DNA of 64,000 nucleotides, from contig JAUCMP010000026.1 of NCBI GenBank assembly GCA_030770545.1, positions 2,770,501 to 2,834,500 on the forward strand, read 5' to 3'. The notes under the pieces were generated by a model. It saw nothing but the letters and a program-made list of their open reading frames with translations, did no database searches and had not been told where the DNA came from. Of the stretch, positions 14,801-29,800 are shown piece by piece; positions within the stretch are counted from its first letter, which is position 1, and every line of letters begins with the position of its first letter. The translations under genes and the position numbers were made by a program. This DNA is from Macropodus opercularis (lineage: Eukaryota; Chordata; Actinopteri; Anabantiformes; Osphronemidae).

Positions 14801-17800
14801 CGACAGACGTAAACTACTACATGAAATCCAGTCATGCTATGCGACCTTCCACTGGCCTCTCACCAGAGGAGGCGTAAACGATGCACTTTTCCTGTTTTTC
14901 CCTTCAATGCAGGCTGACGAGAGTCCGATTATCTTTCCTGCTGCTGAAATCAGAGATGCCCTCATAAAAACTACACAAACACAAAGCCTAACAACAAATC
15001 TATTGGTTTCTGGCTTGGGACTGACGACACCGCGTCATGTGACCTGAAGCAGGAGGAGGGTGATGTCACTGCTATTGACGTTTCTATTAACGAACACGAG
15101 CAATGGAGCAGTTACCTGATAATCAGCAGAGCAGACGTCTCCATAAAGGCAGTGGGGGCGTTTGCGACCACGCTCTGTGCGGCCATGCGAGTGTTGTGCG
15201 TCTGCTTGGTTGTGTGCGGGGACACGCATACACCCAGGGCTCGTTCTCACGTTAGAATCTTCCTTCCTATACACTGTACGTGCATTTTTTATTTCTTACA
15301 AGATCAAATTTAGCTAAAGTGAACAGCTTCTCTTGGAAATATGGTAAACATGTCAGGGAAGAACCGAAACACTGGGTTTGTCCAACTCATGACCCATCTT
15401 AACTGTATTAAGCCTGCTCTCATTAGACAGTCTGCCGTGGAAAGAAGGCGAGAGAATGACAAGCAGCTACTGTACACAAGACGACTCCGACACAGTGAAC
15501 ACACGGCGGCTGAACTACGAGGACACTCGGTCTAATTTCTGTTGCTTCCTCGGCTGCCTCTCTTGGTCGGTCTTCGTTATTAATCTGACACTTTCCTTCC
15601 CCCTGAGTCAACACTTTCTCCGCTCAATATTGCTTTGCCTTGCAGCCAGAAGAGGAAAAAACACACACAGCACATATGCGCTTTGAATTTTGACAAAGGA
15701 TGCCCAGACCACTCAATCCTAAATATTAGGTCAGTGCTTTTTAATGGAAAAAGCTGATAACAATATTGACCAGAGAGATGTGTGGACGACCTACTACTAC
15801 ACGGGCTTTACGTGTATTTTAGTTTCTTGAACGTACGGTATGCGTCGCAGTGTGAAGTGAAACTAGAGCCTGTGGGATTCACGCACCCATACTGTAGCTC
15901 AACCACTCATAACATGACAGGAGAGGTCTGGACCCAGAAACGTAATTAAAGAGCGGCCACGCATTCAGCAGCGTTCACACGTGCACGTACGTATTCACCA
16001 CACGCGTGCAAGGAACTCGACAGCAGCGGAAAAGGTCACCGTCGCTCGCACTGCCTCGAGCAATATGTAACGATGTGTCACCGAGACGTCAGGCTCAGAA
16101 CCACAGCCACCGGAAAGCTCGTCGCCGAGGCTCAGCCCACGTGCAGGATTCCTCATCCCCCTGTGCACACGCGCAAGCGGCCCGTGGAGCGGCGGCGGTT
16201 CCCCTCGACTCAGCTGCAACGGTGAGCTTCACACCACGGCCCAGTCGGGTGAAATTACTGTGTGCGCATCGAAAGCCAGTGCAGGACGACTGTTACGGAA
16301 AAGCTGTATCAACAACGATGTGACAGGTCATCGCTCTGCTGCCTCGCTCTGTAATCCAACATCAACAGTGACGCCACAGACCTGCCGTCATAATCCCACA
16401 CAGGTGCCAGATGTAATCTACAGACTGCCCGGAGACGCTTTTCCATTTGATCAGAGGTGGGAGCACGAGCGAAGGATTCGTACACTGATCAAGGATAAGT
16501 GATGATCACAGTCATTTGGCATCAACACTGAACCGGTGGGAGTTTAAAGCAGCTTAGCTGAATTCACCCGAAACAGAGAATCAGTATTAATGTTCATAAA
16601 GGCACAGCATGGAGGGTGGAGGCTGCTGCTGGAGGGTTCCCTGTGTGACAGCCACCGAGGAAGGCAAACGTGTTCCCTCAGGTGCCGACACAGTTAGTTA
16701 GTTACACAACAGGAGCAGCTCACTAAACCTATTTGTACCCATTAACATATCATTTTTAAAAATGCATCACCCGCCTCTTTGTGTGGGGAACCAGGTCCTC
16801 ATCAAGTTCAGCGTCTGCATGTGTTAGATCTAGTCACCTTTTAAAAAGTCAGGGTGTGAAGCAAAGCAGTAGGAGGGAAAAGGTGGTTTACAGCTCTCGT
16901 CTTCATTTTAAAGGACGAGGCTGATCAGAACCTTTAAATACCCTGGAACAGAGCAGATCCTAAGACTTGTTCCATTGTGGGAGCTGCAGCTTGTTTTGTG
17001 GCAAATATTCACCACATGTGCTGAAAATAGTCTCAGAAAATCCACAGCTGATTTGTTTAAAATGCAAACTTCCCGTTTCTAAGCCATCATCATTAGATTG
17101 ACTGCTAACATCTACTGGGACTGGAAAATGTGAAGACGAAGATACAAGATGTATTTGAGTATAATCCATATTTATTATTAGCAAACATAATTGGAGGTGA
17201 CAGCGAATGTGATGTTGCCGTCTACGTTTTGACGTCTCCTCAGACGGACTCCAGACAGAGCTCAGCTCGGCCAGCACTTGATCAAAGCTCGGACGAACGG
17301 TTCGGCGAGTGGGAAGGGTTTTCAAAGCGAAACCCTCTTAATCCACGAGTGAGGCGGAGCTTTACCGGATGTGGGGGACGGGATGCCGGGCGGGCGACTC
17401 CCTTCGTGCTGGCTGTGGGATTCTGATCCCAGTAAGTAATCCTCAAATGTCAGCTATTCTCCAATTACCCTGAGGAGCACGCCAACAAAGATGAAGAGGA
17501 TGCTTTAAAAGCAGCGAGGATCTCTGGTCTCCTCCTCTCCTTTCTGCACTTGCCACCTTTTTGCTGTGTTGCTGTGCTCTGTACTCGCCCGAGCCTTTTA
17601 TTTCCCGCTGTCTCACCGTCTTTCTCTAATTGATCTCCCATTTTCCTTTCTACGTTTGTTTTCTGTGCCTGCCCTCCCTTTCCTCTCGCTGCCATGGTTG
17701 AACAGTGTCACGGCGAAGGGAGATGGAGGTGATGCTAAAAAAGGGAGACGGATGACGGTGGGGGGGAAACGGACAGAAATGCATGAAGAGGAGGGAAGCA

Positions 17801-20800
17801 AAGCGAGAGGAGGAAAATAAAGAGGAGGAACCTGGACGAGGGCAAAGGAAACGCAGGAGATGCTTTTTCCCCTTCCTTTTATTTCCCCCCAGTGTCACCC
17901 TGATTATATAAGTGCCACGTGCTAAAAATAAAGCCTGCAGTACAAACTGTGAATGTGCGTGTGTGAGTGTGCATCTCCCTCTTGCACACTCATGCCTGCA
18001 CTCGACGCTCTTAAAAGCACACACACATACACTCAGACGGAGGCGCACATGCAGCAGCGATGAGCCGATGTATACGCACAGAACGCATTCATGCCTGCAC
18101 ACGTACAGCCCAGCCCGACGAGCCGGGAGACGGGCTCATATTCTCTCCGGTTGCCATGGTGACATAGCCTCCTTCAGATGGAGACGAGAAGCGGTATGAC
18201 TTCTCGGAGGGGCATGAGCAGAGCAGCGTCTCATGACCAACATGCATCACATCGTCCTCCATGCCCTGCTCCTTCTTTCTGCTCAACGTCTAATTTCCTC
18301 CTCTCGAGCCCTTGTCGCAGATTCATTTGTCTTATTTTCTTTTGGGTGCGTTTACTTGAGCCCCCCCTGCTTATTCATGAATCCCATCATCAGCCCTCTG
18401 GAGAGTCTCATCTGTCTCTGAGCCCGGCGCCAGGGGGGATGAGGCCGCGCTGGCACCAGAGAATCGAGGATGAGGCTTCCTGAGCCCACCGCTCATCCCC
18501 ACCACACCTTTATCAGTAACCTCCTCATGTGCTGCGTGTGATGTGCTTCCCTCCATCCATCTCTATAAGCACCTGGCAGGCAGGAGACAAGGGCCTCTTA
18601 GAGCCCGTTTCATCTGTTTTAGCAGCACCACTCCTGAGGCAGAGGACCATATCACATCGACTTCCATCAGGAGGACGCCCGGGGAAAACGAGGGACGCGG
18701 AGGCTGAGTGGGAAGGGAGCAGTTACTGGAAACATGTGATCCATCCTGCCGACATTTGGATCTGTGGCGGAAGAGCGGCAACCAAGACACCAGCTGGGGC
18801 TCAGGTGACAGCATTTCCCGAAATAATGTCACTACATGTGGATTCCCCCAAAACAATCACGATACACAGACAGTACAGTAGATGTGAGCTGTCTCACTGG
18901 CAGCCTCTTCACAGACTCGCACAGAGGTTTTCAGTTTCAGATTCCCTAGCAACAGCTACTGCTGCTGCCATCACGGAGCTCCAAGAGCTGGAAATAAAGG
19001 CTGTGCGTAGAAAGTTGTGTTGCTCAGTACAGTCTGCCTCTGTGCCCAGATTTAATGAAGCAACAGACACCAGAGAACCAAAACCAACAAGAACGGATCC
19101 ACCAGACAAAGCCAGACTGAAAATCACAGGAGAAAAAGGTTGTACAGCAGTTGTCATGGGAATGAGAAATGATTTGTGAATCAAATATGATCTTACAGTA
19201 GCTGACCTCACACCAGGTAGTTAGCTCACACTGCAAAACGGATAAACTGATCAAATCAACACTGATCAGATGTGTCGCTCGGCTTCCAGCTAAATCAGCA
19301 CAGAAATTAGCCACGTCAAACACAATTCTCCTCTCAGGCGTAGCGGCTTCGGCTCAGAAACGCAAGCCGACACGTCTGACACCCTGGACCTCCGTCATGG
19401 TCCCGAGGGTCCCATCATTTGAAACCCAGTTTTGAAGGAACAATATAAAACAATAAATAATAAACAATATAAGGTTGAATGCGTAGGTTTACTGGACATC
19501 AAACCTACAGTCTGTCTGTGGGTGACATGATGAAACCTTGGCGTGAGTCCAGACAGAGGACTCATCCACATTTGGTCGTGGGGCCATTTTGGAGGCTTGT
19601 AAGTCAGCCCATCAGTGGTATGTGCTGAGTGTCCTCCCTCTGTGTGGACGCAGTATCTCATACGCGTCTAAATATTCCCTCTTCTTAAGGAGCGCATCGT
19701 GTAACTGGACGCCTCCAGCTCCGTTTGCAAAAATCCCCTTCATCTCCTGTCGCTAATAAAAGCCTGGATGGACTTTCACACGACCCGGCATCTATACATT
19801 TCATCCCTGATGGCCACGGCTGGAAGCACAGACGCTGGATCAGCCCCTCGTCTCCACCTTCGCCTGTTAGCGCCACAAAGCTGCTCGTTCTGCCTTGTTC
19901 CCAGCCTGTGAACGACGCAGGCGGCGAGGCGGCGAGGCTGACACGGCGTGGCCGACTGCGTGACAGCCTGACAACGGGAAAGAAAATAAGCACCTCATTT
20001 GACGGCTAGAATGTCAAACCTCAAGCACAGCAGGAGGCCTGCACCACAGCAGCAGGTGACCATCTCTACAAGTCTTCATTCTGTTCTCCTCCGTTACGAG
20101 TCAATAGAAATGACGAACGGAAAAGGAATTTTTATCATCAATTTGATTTCTGCTCACTACAACATTCTGACAAAAGTGAAATGTAATGCGTTTTAAATAA
20201 TTTTCCTTCATTAGCTCATTAGTTACACTATCCTCTGTAATAGTAAAATAAAAATTTCATAGAATTAACATCTCATGATATAAAGGACAGCACTGACTAA
20301 TTAATATAGATAATAATCTAGTGTATGAGTCCAATTCACAGGCGAAACGCTTCCTCAGATGAACACTTGAGCTAATTCTGATGCGTCTGCTGCTGGAGAT
20401 GAATCAGTGACACTTCAAAAACAACTTGTGTTTGCAGTTCACCGTGAAGATTAAACCACACAATCACTTCCAGCGCTGACAATGAGATTCATCAGCTCGA
20501 GGATTCTTGCGGTGGCAAACACCTGCACTAATCAAGGCTCGAATGATGTCTGCCATCCATTACTCCATGATTTAATCACCACCACCCCCCGCCCTTCGTC
20601 CCTCACGTCGCTGTTATGAACCACGCGCTCGTCAAGCTCCCATCTCAGCTGCTTTGGCTCGAAGGTGAGCGTGTTCCAGGATGTGACAGTGACCGGCTGA
20701 GCTTCAGCCAACGAAAGGTCAAAGCCAGAGGTAAGAGAGGAAACAGGTGGGTTTATCCAAACAAAGAACAACTGGAATGAAAGCTTTCCAGCTCGCTGCC

Positions 20801-23800
20801 ACTCCCATCCTGCCTCTGACAGCAATTAAAGCTACCAGTCTCATTCGCCGAGGCTCCGGCGCTTCCACAAGCCGCTGCTTTGAAACTGTCACTGCTCTGT
20901 GCGTGCGTCGGTGTTTCTGCGAGCGACAAAGCCTGCGGCAAACCTAAAGGACGGAGAATCTTGAAAAGACATAAAGACGAGCAGAGCGAGACATCAAGAG
21001 AGAGTCGTCTCAGACGGAACCGTCAACGGGAGACACTCTGCACGGAGATGGACTCTGCCAAAGGTGAATCCCTATTTATGGGCTGTAATTATCATTACAT
21101 AAGACCTCAATTATTCAGCTGCACAGCTAACAGACTTTCATCCAGCAGTCACAGGCAAACGAGCCCGACCAGCACAGTGAATGCCGGCGTTTCCTGGGCC
21201 CCGTTAGTGAGAACGGTAAACATCAGGGGATGTGCTTCATGTGGGAGCTGCTCTTACTGCTCTTATGACACAACTCTGTCGGATACCTGCAGCTGGAGGG
21301 TGAAAACCCACGGCTTCTTATGAAATCGCATTCCCAGCGAACAATCCCTCATCAATCTATATCTCCCCCAAGTTGGAGTCGTCCTTCTCTCCCTTCGGGC
21401 TCCACATTTGTTCCGTTCTCCTTTTTGCTTCAGCCACTGCTGCATCATCAGTAGGCAACACAAATCCTTCCCAGCTTTTCTTTTTCCTCCCCTTCCTTAT
21501 TGACATTCTGATGAAATGTCCTGGCCACAGATGACAGGCGGCAGATTCCCATTAGCCGGGCCGCCGTGCAGGGCGCTGTTCCTCCAAGACAAGATATAGC
21601 GCGTTTAACCAGGACCCATCCGCAGAGAGACACCGCCAGCTCAGCCGTCGTCTCCAGACTCACAGACCTGAGCTCCATCTTTAATCTGAGCTGACTTAGA
21701 AACAGGCCAAACGTCAAACATCGTAAGGTTCAAAGTGTCTGCTTTGCCTTTATTCTGACGCCAAATTACCTCATCAGAGATCAGTTGGTTGTTCGCGCAA
21801 GCGAGGCAGCAGATCATCAGAAAACTGTACAAAAGCAGTTCAGCCGCTGCTAATTCTGACAGGCGCCGCTGTAATAGCTCAATTAACAGCGTCATAGATA
21901 GTTGGGGGAGGAAAAGAAAGCAAATTGAGGATGTCAACATCAAAGCGTGGATTTTCAGCGGAGGACAGATGAAAAGCAACACAGGCTTCAGGTAAATATC
22001 TCAGGAAGGAGGAGACGGGGCGACGGATGGAGGAGCGCGTGAACGAGCTCCTCGTGTGCAACGTGTCATCTCGACAACTCGATCGCTTAAAGCTTTTTGG
22101 GTAAACTAGTGGTTTCCCTCCTTCACCATCGGCTGTGGGCCAGAAATAGACCGAGCAAAGTCACAGACGCTCGTTTTGGGAGGAGAACAAATTATAAGCT
22201 AACAGATCGACAGAATGAAAGACTCTTTGATGTCTCAAGTGTCTCTAGGGTTTTAAAATTGGTGGGGGAAAAAAAGATGTTGAAACAATTCTTTGAAAAC
22301 TGTAATAGAAATAGATATTATATATGCAGAAACATGTAGCAGGCCTCATTCCCTGTAAGCAGACGTCACATTTTAAGAGTCGTATACCAGAGAAACAGAG
22401 TTAAATGGTCGTTATCGTGATGGAAATTAAGGGGAAGACACGTGGAACAGTCCAGACGGATCCGAAAGACTTCACAGCACTGATTGTGATGAGGCCCGTC
22501 TGAAGCCATCGGGGCCTGACAACCAAGATGAAACGCTGCCGTCTGTCTGCTGCTGGCTGCAAACACTCGGCTCACTCGGACGCTGCAGTTCACTTGGACG
22601 CATTCGCCGTTTAGCTCCCATCAGAGCCACCTGTGGTGCACATGGAGGGAGCCGTGGCAAAGCGACGGCCTGTGGATGAAACCTCTTAATAAGCTCTGTT
22701 CCTGCGTTTCCTCTTTTTGTGTTTCCCCTCACAGCTGTCGGTGGTTTTGCTACAGGCAAGGACACGTACGACAGCCTCACCCACAAAGACTAGAGAAGCC
22801 ATTTAATCAGCCGAGAAAGAGTCTGGAGGAGTCGACCTGCAACGGCTGCATGTGCATACGTACATGCTCCAACTTCCTGGACGGCGCCTCGTGACTTCTT
22901 TTGCTAGAACTCACACCTGTGAGTGAAGACTTTCCACTCGAACAGCAAACGCTGTAGAGCATCAGTCGTTTGAATCGCATTACTGCAGAGGAGTCGGATG
23001 CAGGTTGAACGCAGCAGCTCATCAGCTCTGCACCACTGAATCTGTTAATATTCATGGAAACGTATACATGTCAATTACTTGTAAATATGTTTTTACTCCG
23101 TCAGCTGTCATATAATTATGGTGCTTTATTGTAGCGCCATCAGTCATTCCATTACAGCCTCCTTCTCCTCAGTGATGTAGATCTAATTGAGGTGGAGGTT
23201 GAGACGAGGCTGAATAAATGACACGGCGAGCCTCCATCTGCTCTGCAGGTTATGGGTTGGTGGCTTTTCAAACTCTCTGATCAAGCAAACCGTCGTTTCT
23301 CTGGCCGATCAGACCCGACTCCCTCCCTTCATCTCCTAACGGCTGTCGGTTACTCTGATCAGTAGTAGTCGTGAGGAAATTCCATCTCTGCCAGCCGCAG
23401 CTCCTTCCTCCAGACCTCGTCAAAGCTCATCACATCTGCCACCATCTCACGCCGTCTCGCTGCTCGCTGCTCGTTCACCCGTTCTCTTCGCCTCTCGTTT
23501 CATCTGTCTGCCACGTCTCAGGACGTGTTTTTCCCTCTTTCCTCCTCTCATTTTGTCTCCATCATTATATTCCTGCAGCTTTTTGCCTCTGCTTCCGTGG
23601 CTCCTTCACACCTCCTCTCTCGCTCTTCAGCCCTTCTTGCTCCATGCATGTTTCATTTCACCATCATCTCCCCGATGTCCTGTTGCTGCCTCGCTTGGTG
23701 GCATGTTGAAGAGGGCTGCTACACCAAGTTGGATGAAATCTAACATGACAGGTGCCACGACTGTGGCAGAAAGGCAAATGTATTTTTTTGAGTTTACATC

Positions 23801-26800
23801 CAGAAATGACACGCTCTCATTTCCTTTGACATTGGTCTGAATGTTAGAAAGGCTCCATTCCCTAGAAATATTAGCAGCTCAAAAATAGCCCTTCGCAGTT
23901 TGAGGCTGTTTACCAGCACATCACATGCCAGCGGCTTTATTACCTGTCAAACTTTCCATCACAACTATTTCAGTCTATCTTAACCAGAGCAAACTTTAGA
24001 TTTGATGCTGGTGCTCCACCGCTAAACTAGACCAGTTTGAAGCTTCAGATCTGACACCTCAGCAGCAGCTTGGCCTTGTGAACAGCCCTCAATCCAAAGC
24101 ACAGTTACAGGTCAAGACAGAAGTAGGCCAGCATCTATGAATAGGGGAAGGCACATACGGAGGCATAGCTGGGAGCTTAAATAATGAATATGATCAGTGG
24201 TGGGTGGAATTAGAATGATTCTAATGGAAAGAAATTAGCACCGAGATAAAAAGAAGAGGAGGAAATCTCTCCAAGAAAGGTGAAGAAAGTGACGACCAGA
24301 GAACGATAAGAGACACGAAAAGAAGAAAAGGGGAAGGAAATGAAGGGAGAGATAGTGGCGGATATTAGTGTTGTCAAGGGAAGGAGGTCCCGCGGCTCTG
24401 GCAGAGCTGCGATCCCACAAGCGTAACCTCTTCATCTTTCGCCAGCTCCCTCAACGTGACAGCTCTCCCATCCCCTGGACCCCAGAGGGCCATCCTGGGC
24501 ACATTTGTTTGCCAAACGGACCCTCCACCTCGGTTACAGAGCCACTGGAAGGACTGGGCTTCGTACGGTTGCTAAGACCTAGCGCAGGTCACAGCCTCTG
24601 ATTAAATGCATGTGTCTCACACTGGGACAAACCAAACTGAACTGAATGCTGTTACTTATCCATTTCTGTGGGTTTGACACTTTCCAGCTGGTGTTGACCT
24701 TCAACCTTGGCTTTAACCCAAGACGTCATCAACATCCTTCTGTAGCCCACTTCTCCTTGTGCTGCCTGGCATCCTTCCTCTGCTGTAAGTGTGAAGAGTC
24801 ACTTTTCAGCCTCTTAAGGGATGCGGCACATGGTACTTTGAGTTTGATGTAAATATCATCATTCAGAAGAGCTTTGAAAAGCCCTGAGAGTAACCCTCAC
24901 ACTGCTGCAGAGCACAGGTCGGCTAATAGGTCTGTCGCTCGAGTATCAACAGGGAGGATTAGAGCCGTTTCTCCTCCGGAGCGCAGGTCTCAGTCCCACC
25001 AGCCCAGAGTCATCAGGGAGAAAACACACATACAAGTAATCAGCCGCTCGTCTTCAACTCTGGTTTGTGCCTCAGGGAACGTGGAGACAGACGGAGGGAA
25101 AATAAAGGCTGGGAACCAACGTGAACTGGATTAACTATTAAACGAATCCATCGTAACCCAGTCTGAGCTGGACAGCCAGTCTATTTTCTTTACGTCAATT
25201 CAGCAGTAAAAAACAACACGCTTCACTGCTAAATTTCATCTGTCTGTTCGGGCCTGATGCCATGTATATGTCGTACTGGAATCACGTAATTACGGGTTTA
25301 CCACTTGTAAACAGTGTTTACACCAACTTCCAAGTTCATTATCTGAGACGTGGATTTCTCTGGAAGTTCCAGTGCATCTGCCTTGGCACAGAAACACGAG
25401 CATCACATTAGGCAAAGCCTTCCATGTAATTAAACTGAATCCTATGTGCTGTAATGTTAGATGCAGCTTTGTTGCGCCTGTAGATTTTTCTTGTGCGTAA
25501 CCAAAACGTAATTTAATAGAGTATTTGACAGTCTGTTGACAGTCGTTTAGCTTAAACAGAGACACCCCTTCACAGAAACAAGTAAGTCGTTTTAAAATCA
25601 GGCCTGTCAGATTTCCTCTGTAAGAGGCCAGCGAGAAGCGCTGCCCAACCTAATTTAGCTGTGAAACACAAATCAACGGCTTTCTGAAACAGCTGATACA
25701 TGAATGTTGGGATCATGGCTGCTTTGGACCACAGAGCTGCTGCCCCAACAGGAAAATGATGAGAGAGGGGGGATGAAGGCTGGAGGTGATGGCTTCAGCA
25801 AAGGAAAGGATGGCTCGGAACCACTGACGAATCCTGGCGCATTTTCTGCCGCAGCACCCTGGGAATAACATGGAGCATGTGGAGAGGAGGGGGGGAAGCC
25901 CTGGGACTGTGAAGAGTAGAACTAGAGCGAGATCAGTGTGTTTCCAGAAAACACCCAGTGCTGCTACAAGCCTGACAATTAAAGACACGGCGAAGAAACA
26001 AGCCTTGTGATTTACGGCAGCATAAAATGAGGAGCCTCTGGTTCTTCTGTGTCCTTTAAGTCCTGACATCAGACATCGCAGCTGAATGGGAAACTTCCTG
26101 CACGGTGCACCGATGCATGATGGGACAGCACTGTTCAGGGGTGACTAGGCCGACCGACTGGGCAGGGATGGAATATGGCTCTATGTGGAACACGGACAAT
26201 CTGACTTTCTCAGCTGCAACTAAAACGTTAATGTATGAGCCTAAAAATGTGTCTTTGCATCTAGAGATGAAATATGAAGACGCAGCATAATCCTCTATAG
26301 CTGAAAAATCCATGACTGGTCATGTCTGTGCGCACAGAACAACAAATATTTCAGCACATAAATAAAAAAAACCTGGAAAAGGCAAAGTTGACCCCTGCAT
26401 GCAGGTCAACTTTCATTAAGGAATAAGAAATATCCTCCACTTATTTATTCATGCCGTTTCCCTGACACGCATTCAGCTGCTCAGCGAAGCATGTTCCATA
26501 CTGGTCAGATGTCATGTGCCCTCAGCTGGATTCACACATTCAAATCAAAACGCTCTATTTGAAATTCCCAAACACATCTTGCTCTCTCACGTGTTTTTCC
26601 ATTATAGTCTGAGGCACGAAAACATAAGACAGCCTCTCTCATCTGCAGCCGTCTCCGTGCAACCTTAGCTCCCTCGCTGTGAGCCGTATCGATTGTTCGC
26701 CTTATTGCCGCTGCGCTGTGCTCAGAGGAAGACGCCGCGAAGCGAGACTGACCTTTATCAGAGTATGCAGATGCTGGATGTGGGTGCGGGAGCAGGAAGG

Positions 26801-29800
26801 GCACCTCCACGGGCCCCGCGCCGTCACCCTGGCAGGCAGGAGGAAAACGAGACCCGAACGGCCCCCTGTACTGAACCCGTCACTCCTCAACCCAGCATCC
26901 AGGTACGAGAACAGTTCAATCACTGGGACGCACCGTTAAGCTACATGTGCTCCTCTGACACACTTCCACCGCTCGTGGCGTCAGGTTGTAGACGTTGCAG
27001 CCAATGAGCGTTTCCCAGCAGGCAGCTGCTATTTACAGCTTCCAATACGACTGAAGGCAGCATCACAAACAGGTTCAGACTAATTAAAGAACATATCTAC
27101 ATGTAATGACAAGTAATATGTTCAGGTCACGACATCGCTCTACAGCCACTAACAGACGACCACATCGATACCCAGCAGCGAAGATTTTCTAATTAGCACT
27201 GAGCACATTCAGCCTTTTTGAACCGCCCTCCATCTGCTACATACCTTTCATATCAGTCATTTGTGTGAAGCAGCCCTTTAAATTCATCCACATCCTCATT
27301 TCCTAAGTGCAGAACGGACCCAATGTGGCATCAGCATTTTGTCAAGCGACCACTGAAACTAAACAGGTGTCATGTCATATTTTTCAGAATAAAACAGGGC
27401 CGTGTTTATGCGCTCAACACTTGGACTGTGACGCGGCCCAAACTGATGCACTTACCTCCATCCTAACTCTATTAGGCTGGAGACACTGTCAGAAGTCTGG
27501 GAGCTTAAATATATGACCCTCCGTCAGATTTACACACAAACACTCTGAGGAAGCCTCGGCGCTGGCGTGTTATAAATAAGCTTTAACTTAATTGCATTCT
27601 CCCAACTGGAAGGAACAGATGCAGGGCCAGCATATTTATTACTGCTCAACATGTGTGTGAGTTAGTGCGCGTGTTGCAGCTCGGTATTTGTAGCAGGAGT
27701 CTAACTTTGCAAAGATAAGACTGTTTCTAAATTTCCCAGTGCAGGTCTGGACGTTTGCTGGACCCTGTGTGAGGCTGCGTTTCTCCAGGTTAGTGATCAG
27801 CCAGGTCATCACCGTGGTCCTTCCTCGAACAGGACGACCGGCAGCTCCTCCAGCACATTTCTTTACAATTCCTACAGGTCTTCAATTAATTATTAAAGCC
27901 TCAACACCAACTGTGCTCTCATTTAACAACGGCGGGTCAGACGCCAGAGACACTAAACCAGCTAAACTAAGCCTGTGCTGTTTGTCCACTTCCTGTTCCA
28001 TTTGCTTTGCTTTTTTTTTTTTTTTTTTAAACCTTTAAGCGTAGACTACACTAAAATCAACCTGTGCAACTTCTGTTCAGCGTGAATTGAACCAACTGGG
28101 ACGGGAGGCGCTGCAGGTGATCCTGGCTGTTTGAGAGATGTGGAGAAACGCTGAGGACGCGTCCTGTCAGCCAGGACTCCCACAGGGATGACAGCTACAC
28201 GTTGGCTGAAACTAAGGAAAGGGACCAAAATACAGTCCGGCTTGGCGAACACGGGAGACTCCTGCAGGCGTGGCCACGGTAGCGAGTCTGCTGCACACCA
28301 CTCGTTTGTTTATGAATCCGTCAGCGCCTAGTTAAACAACCAGCTCTCCAGGGAGCACGCCGGCCCACCTCACAGCTGCGTTTTACTGGGACACGAGCTT
28401 CCAACCTTTACCCCATTATATCAGCAGTAAAGCCTGTTCGCCAGCATTCGGGATAAATGTGAAAGGTCCTAACAGAGTCACGGTTATTTTCACTACTGGT
28501 AGTAGAAGGTGATATTATGCATTTATTGATTTTTCAAGATCATTCCTCGTTTTATTTTTCTCCAAAGTCCTGATGATAATTCTTGAGAGTTAAAGGAAAT
28601 AAATATTTCTGTTACGAGATCTTGAGCTCTACTCATCTACTCATCTGCTGCCGCAGGCTGGGAACTGCTTCAATGTGCCAGTGGTGCTTGTGAGGTTCAC
28701 GTCTGAAACTGAAGGCGGAAGTTGATCCTTTAAGAAGACACGGCGCTGCTTCATAAAACCGATTATTTAGTAGGTGAACCTCACCAGAGCAGAAGGGAAT
28801 CCCTCATTTCAACGTCTGTGCAAAAACAACGCACATTAGGATCCTACTGTCAAATCCCAGACAAGCCGGTGCCGGAATAAATGATTTTTTTGTCACGAGC
28901 GTGAAAACGACCCTGAGGGGAGCTTTAGAGATGGCAGACAGAAGCATTATACTGATGATACCTTCTGTGACTAGTCTACACATTCAGCCCCTTTGTTTTG
29001 TGTACGGAAATGAATGAATCTGGATGAAGCCGTCACTTCCACTGCTCCTCTTTGTCTCTTTAATGGATGCACACTGAATTTAATGCAGCACTATCCCAGC
29101 GTAATTATGGAAATTTCTGGAGATTTGTTGGGAGTTCTTGAGCAGCACTACAAAACATCCAGAAGTCTCAGAAGACACAAAGACAGATTTTCATATTAAT
29201 GCACCAGCGTTTCTTATGGTTTTTTCTGAATAATGTCCTGTAGGTTTTAAGCAATATTACAGCATTTATCACCATGAGAACATTAGTCATTAGTGTGAGT
29301 TTAGTTTGTCGTCACATCCTGTGTATTTTAGATTTGGTGTCAGTGTAACTAAAAAGCATTACGTGATCAATATGACTGCAGATATGTCAACACGACCATT
29401 TGGTGATTCTGACACAAAGCAACAACACAACTCACTGCTAAACCGCTCAAACGTCACGACCTTTGACCTGGTACATTACCAGACCAGACCGAACGTCGAC
29501 TCGGTGAGGACCCTGCTCCCTGGGGCTGCAGGGGTTTGTGCCCATTGACGTTTTCTGTGTTTTTCTAAAAAACCATTTATGCCTATAGGATATTTGTGAC
29601 ATGCTGATTATTTTCATGATTCTCTGAGAAAATTTGTAGATGAAACAAGCTGTAGATAGATTCTGCTCAACAGCTGCGAACCCATAGTTGGACCCGGTGT
29701 CTTATATTAATTACAGCTGTGCTCCCAGATCACACTGTCACTGTCTCAGGGGCCAAACGGTGCAATGTAGGAACACTCGCAGTGTTTCCTCACAATGCCA

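Noticed and set aside
17650..18102. 150-codon minus-strand open frame rich in Cys and Ser
   Set aside because: Arises from CA/CT-rich low-complexity DNA; no conserved motif.
18529..19179. 216-codon plus-strand open frame in the slc8a3 intron
   Set aside because: Longest intronic frame, but no recognisable domain, low-complexity-free random composition and no splice or promoter context; length is plausible by chance in 28 kb.
23850..23900. Possible MEF2 (CAAAAATAG) and M-CAT-like motifs
   Set aside because: MEF2 core has a mismatch and single short motifs are expected by chance; not enough for a muscle enhancer claim.
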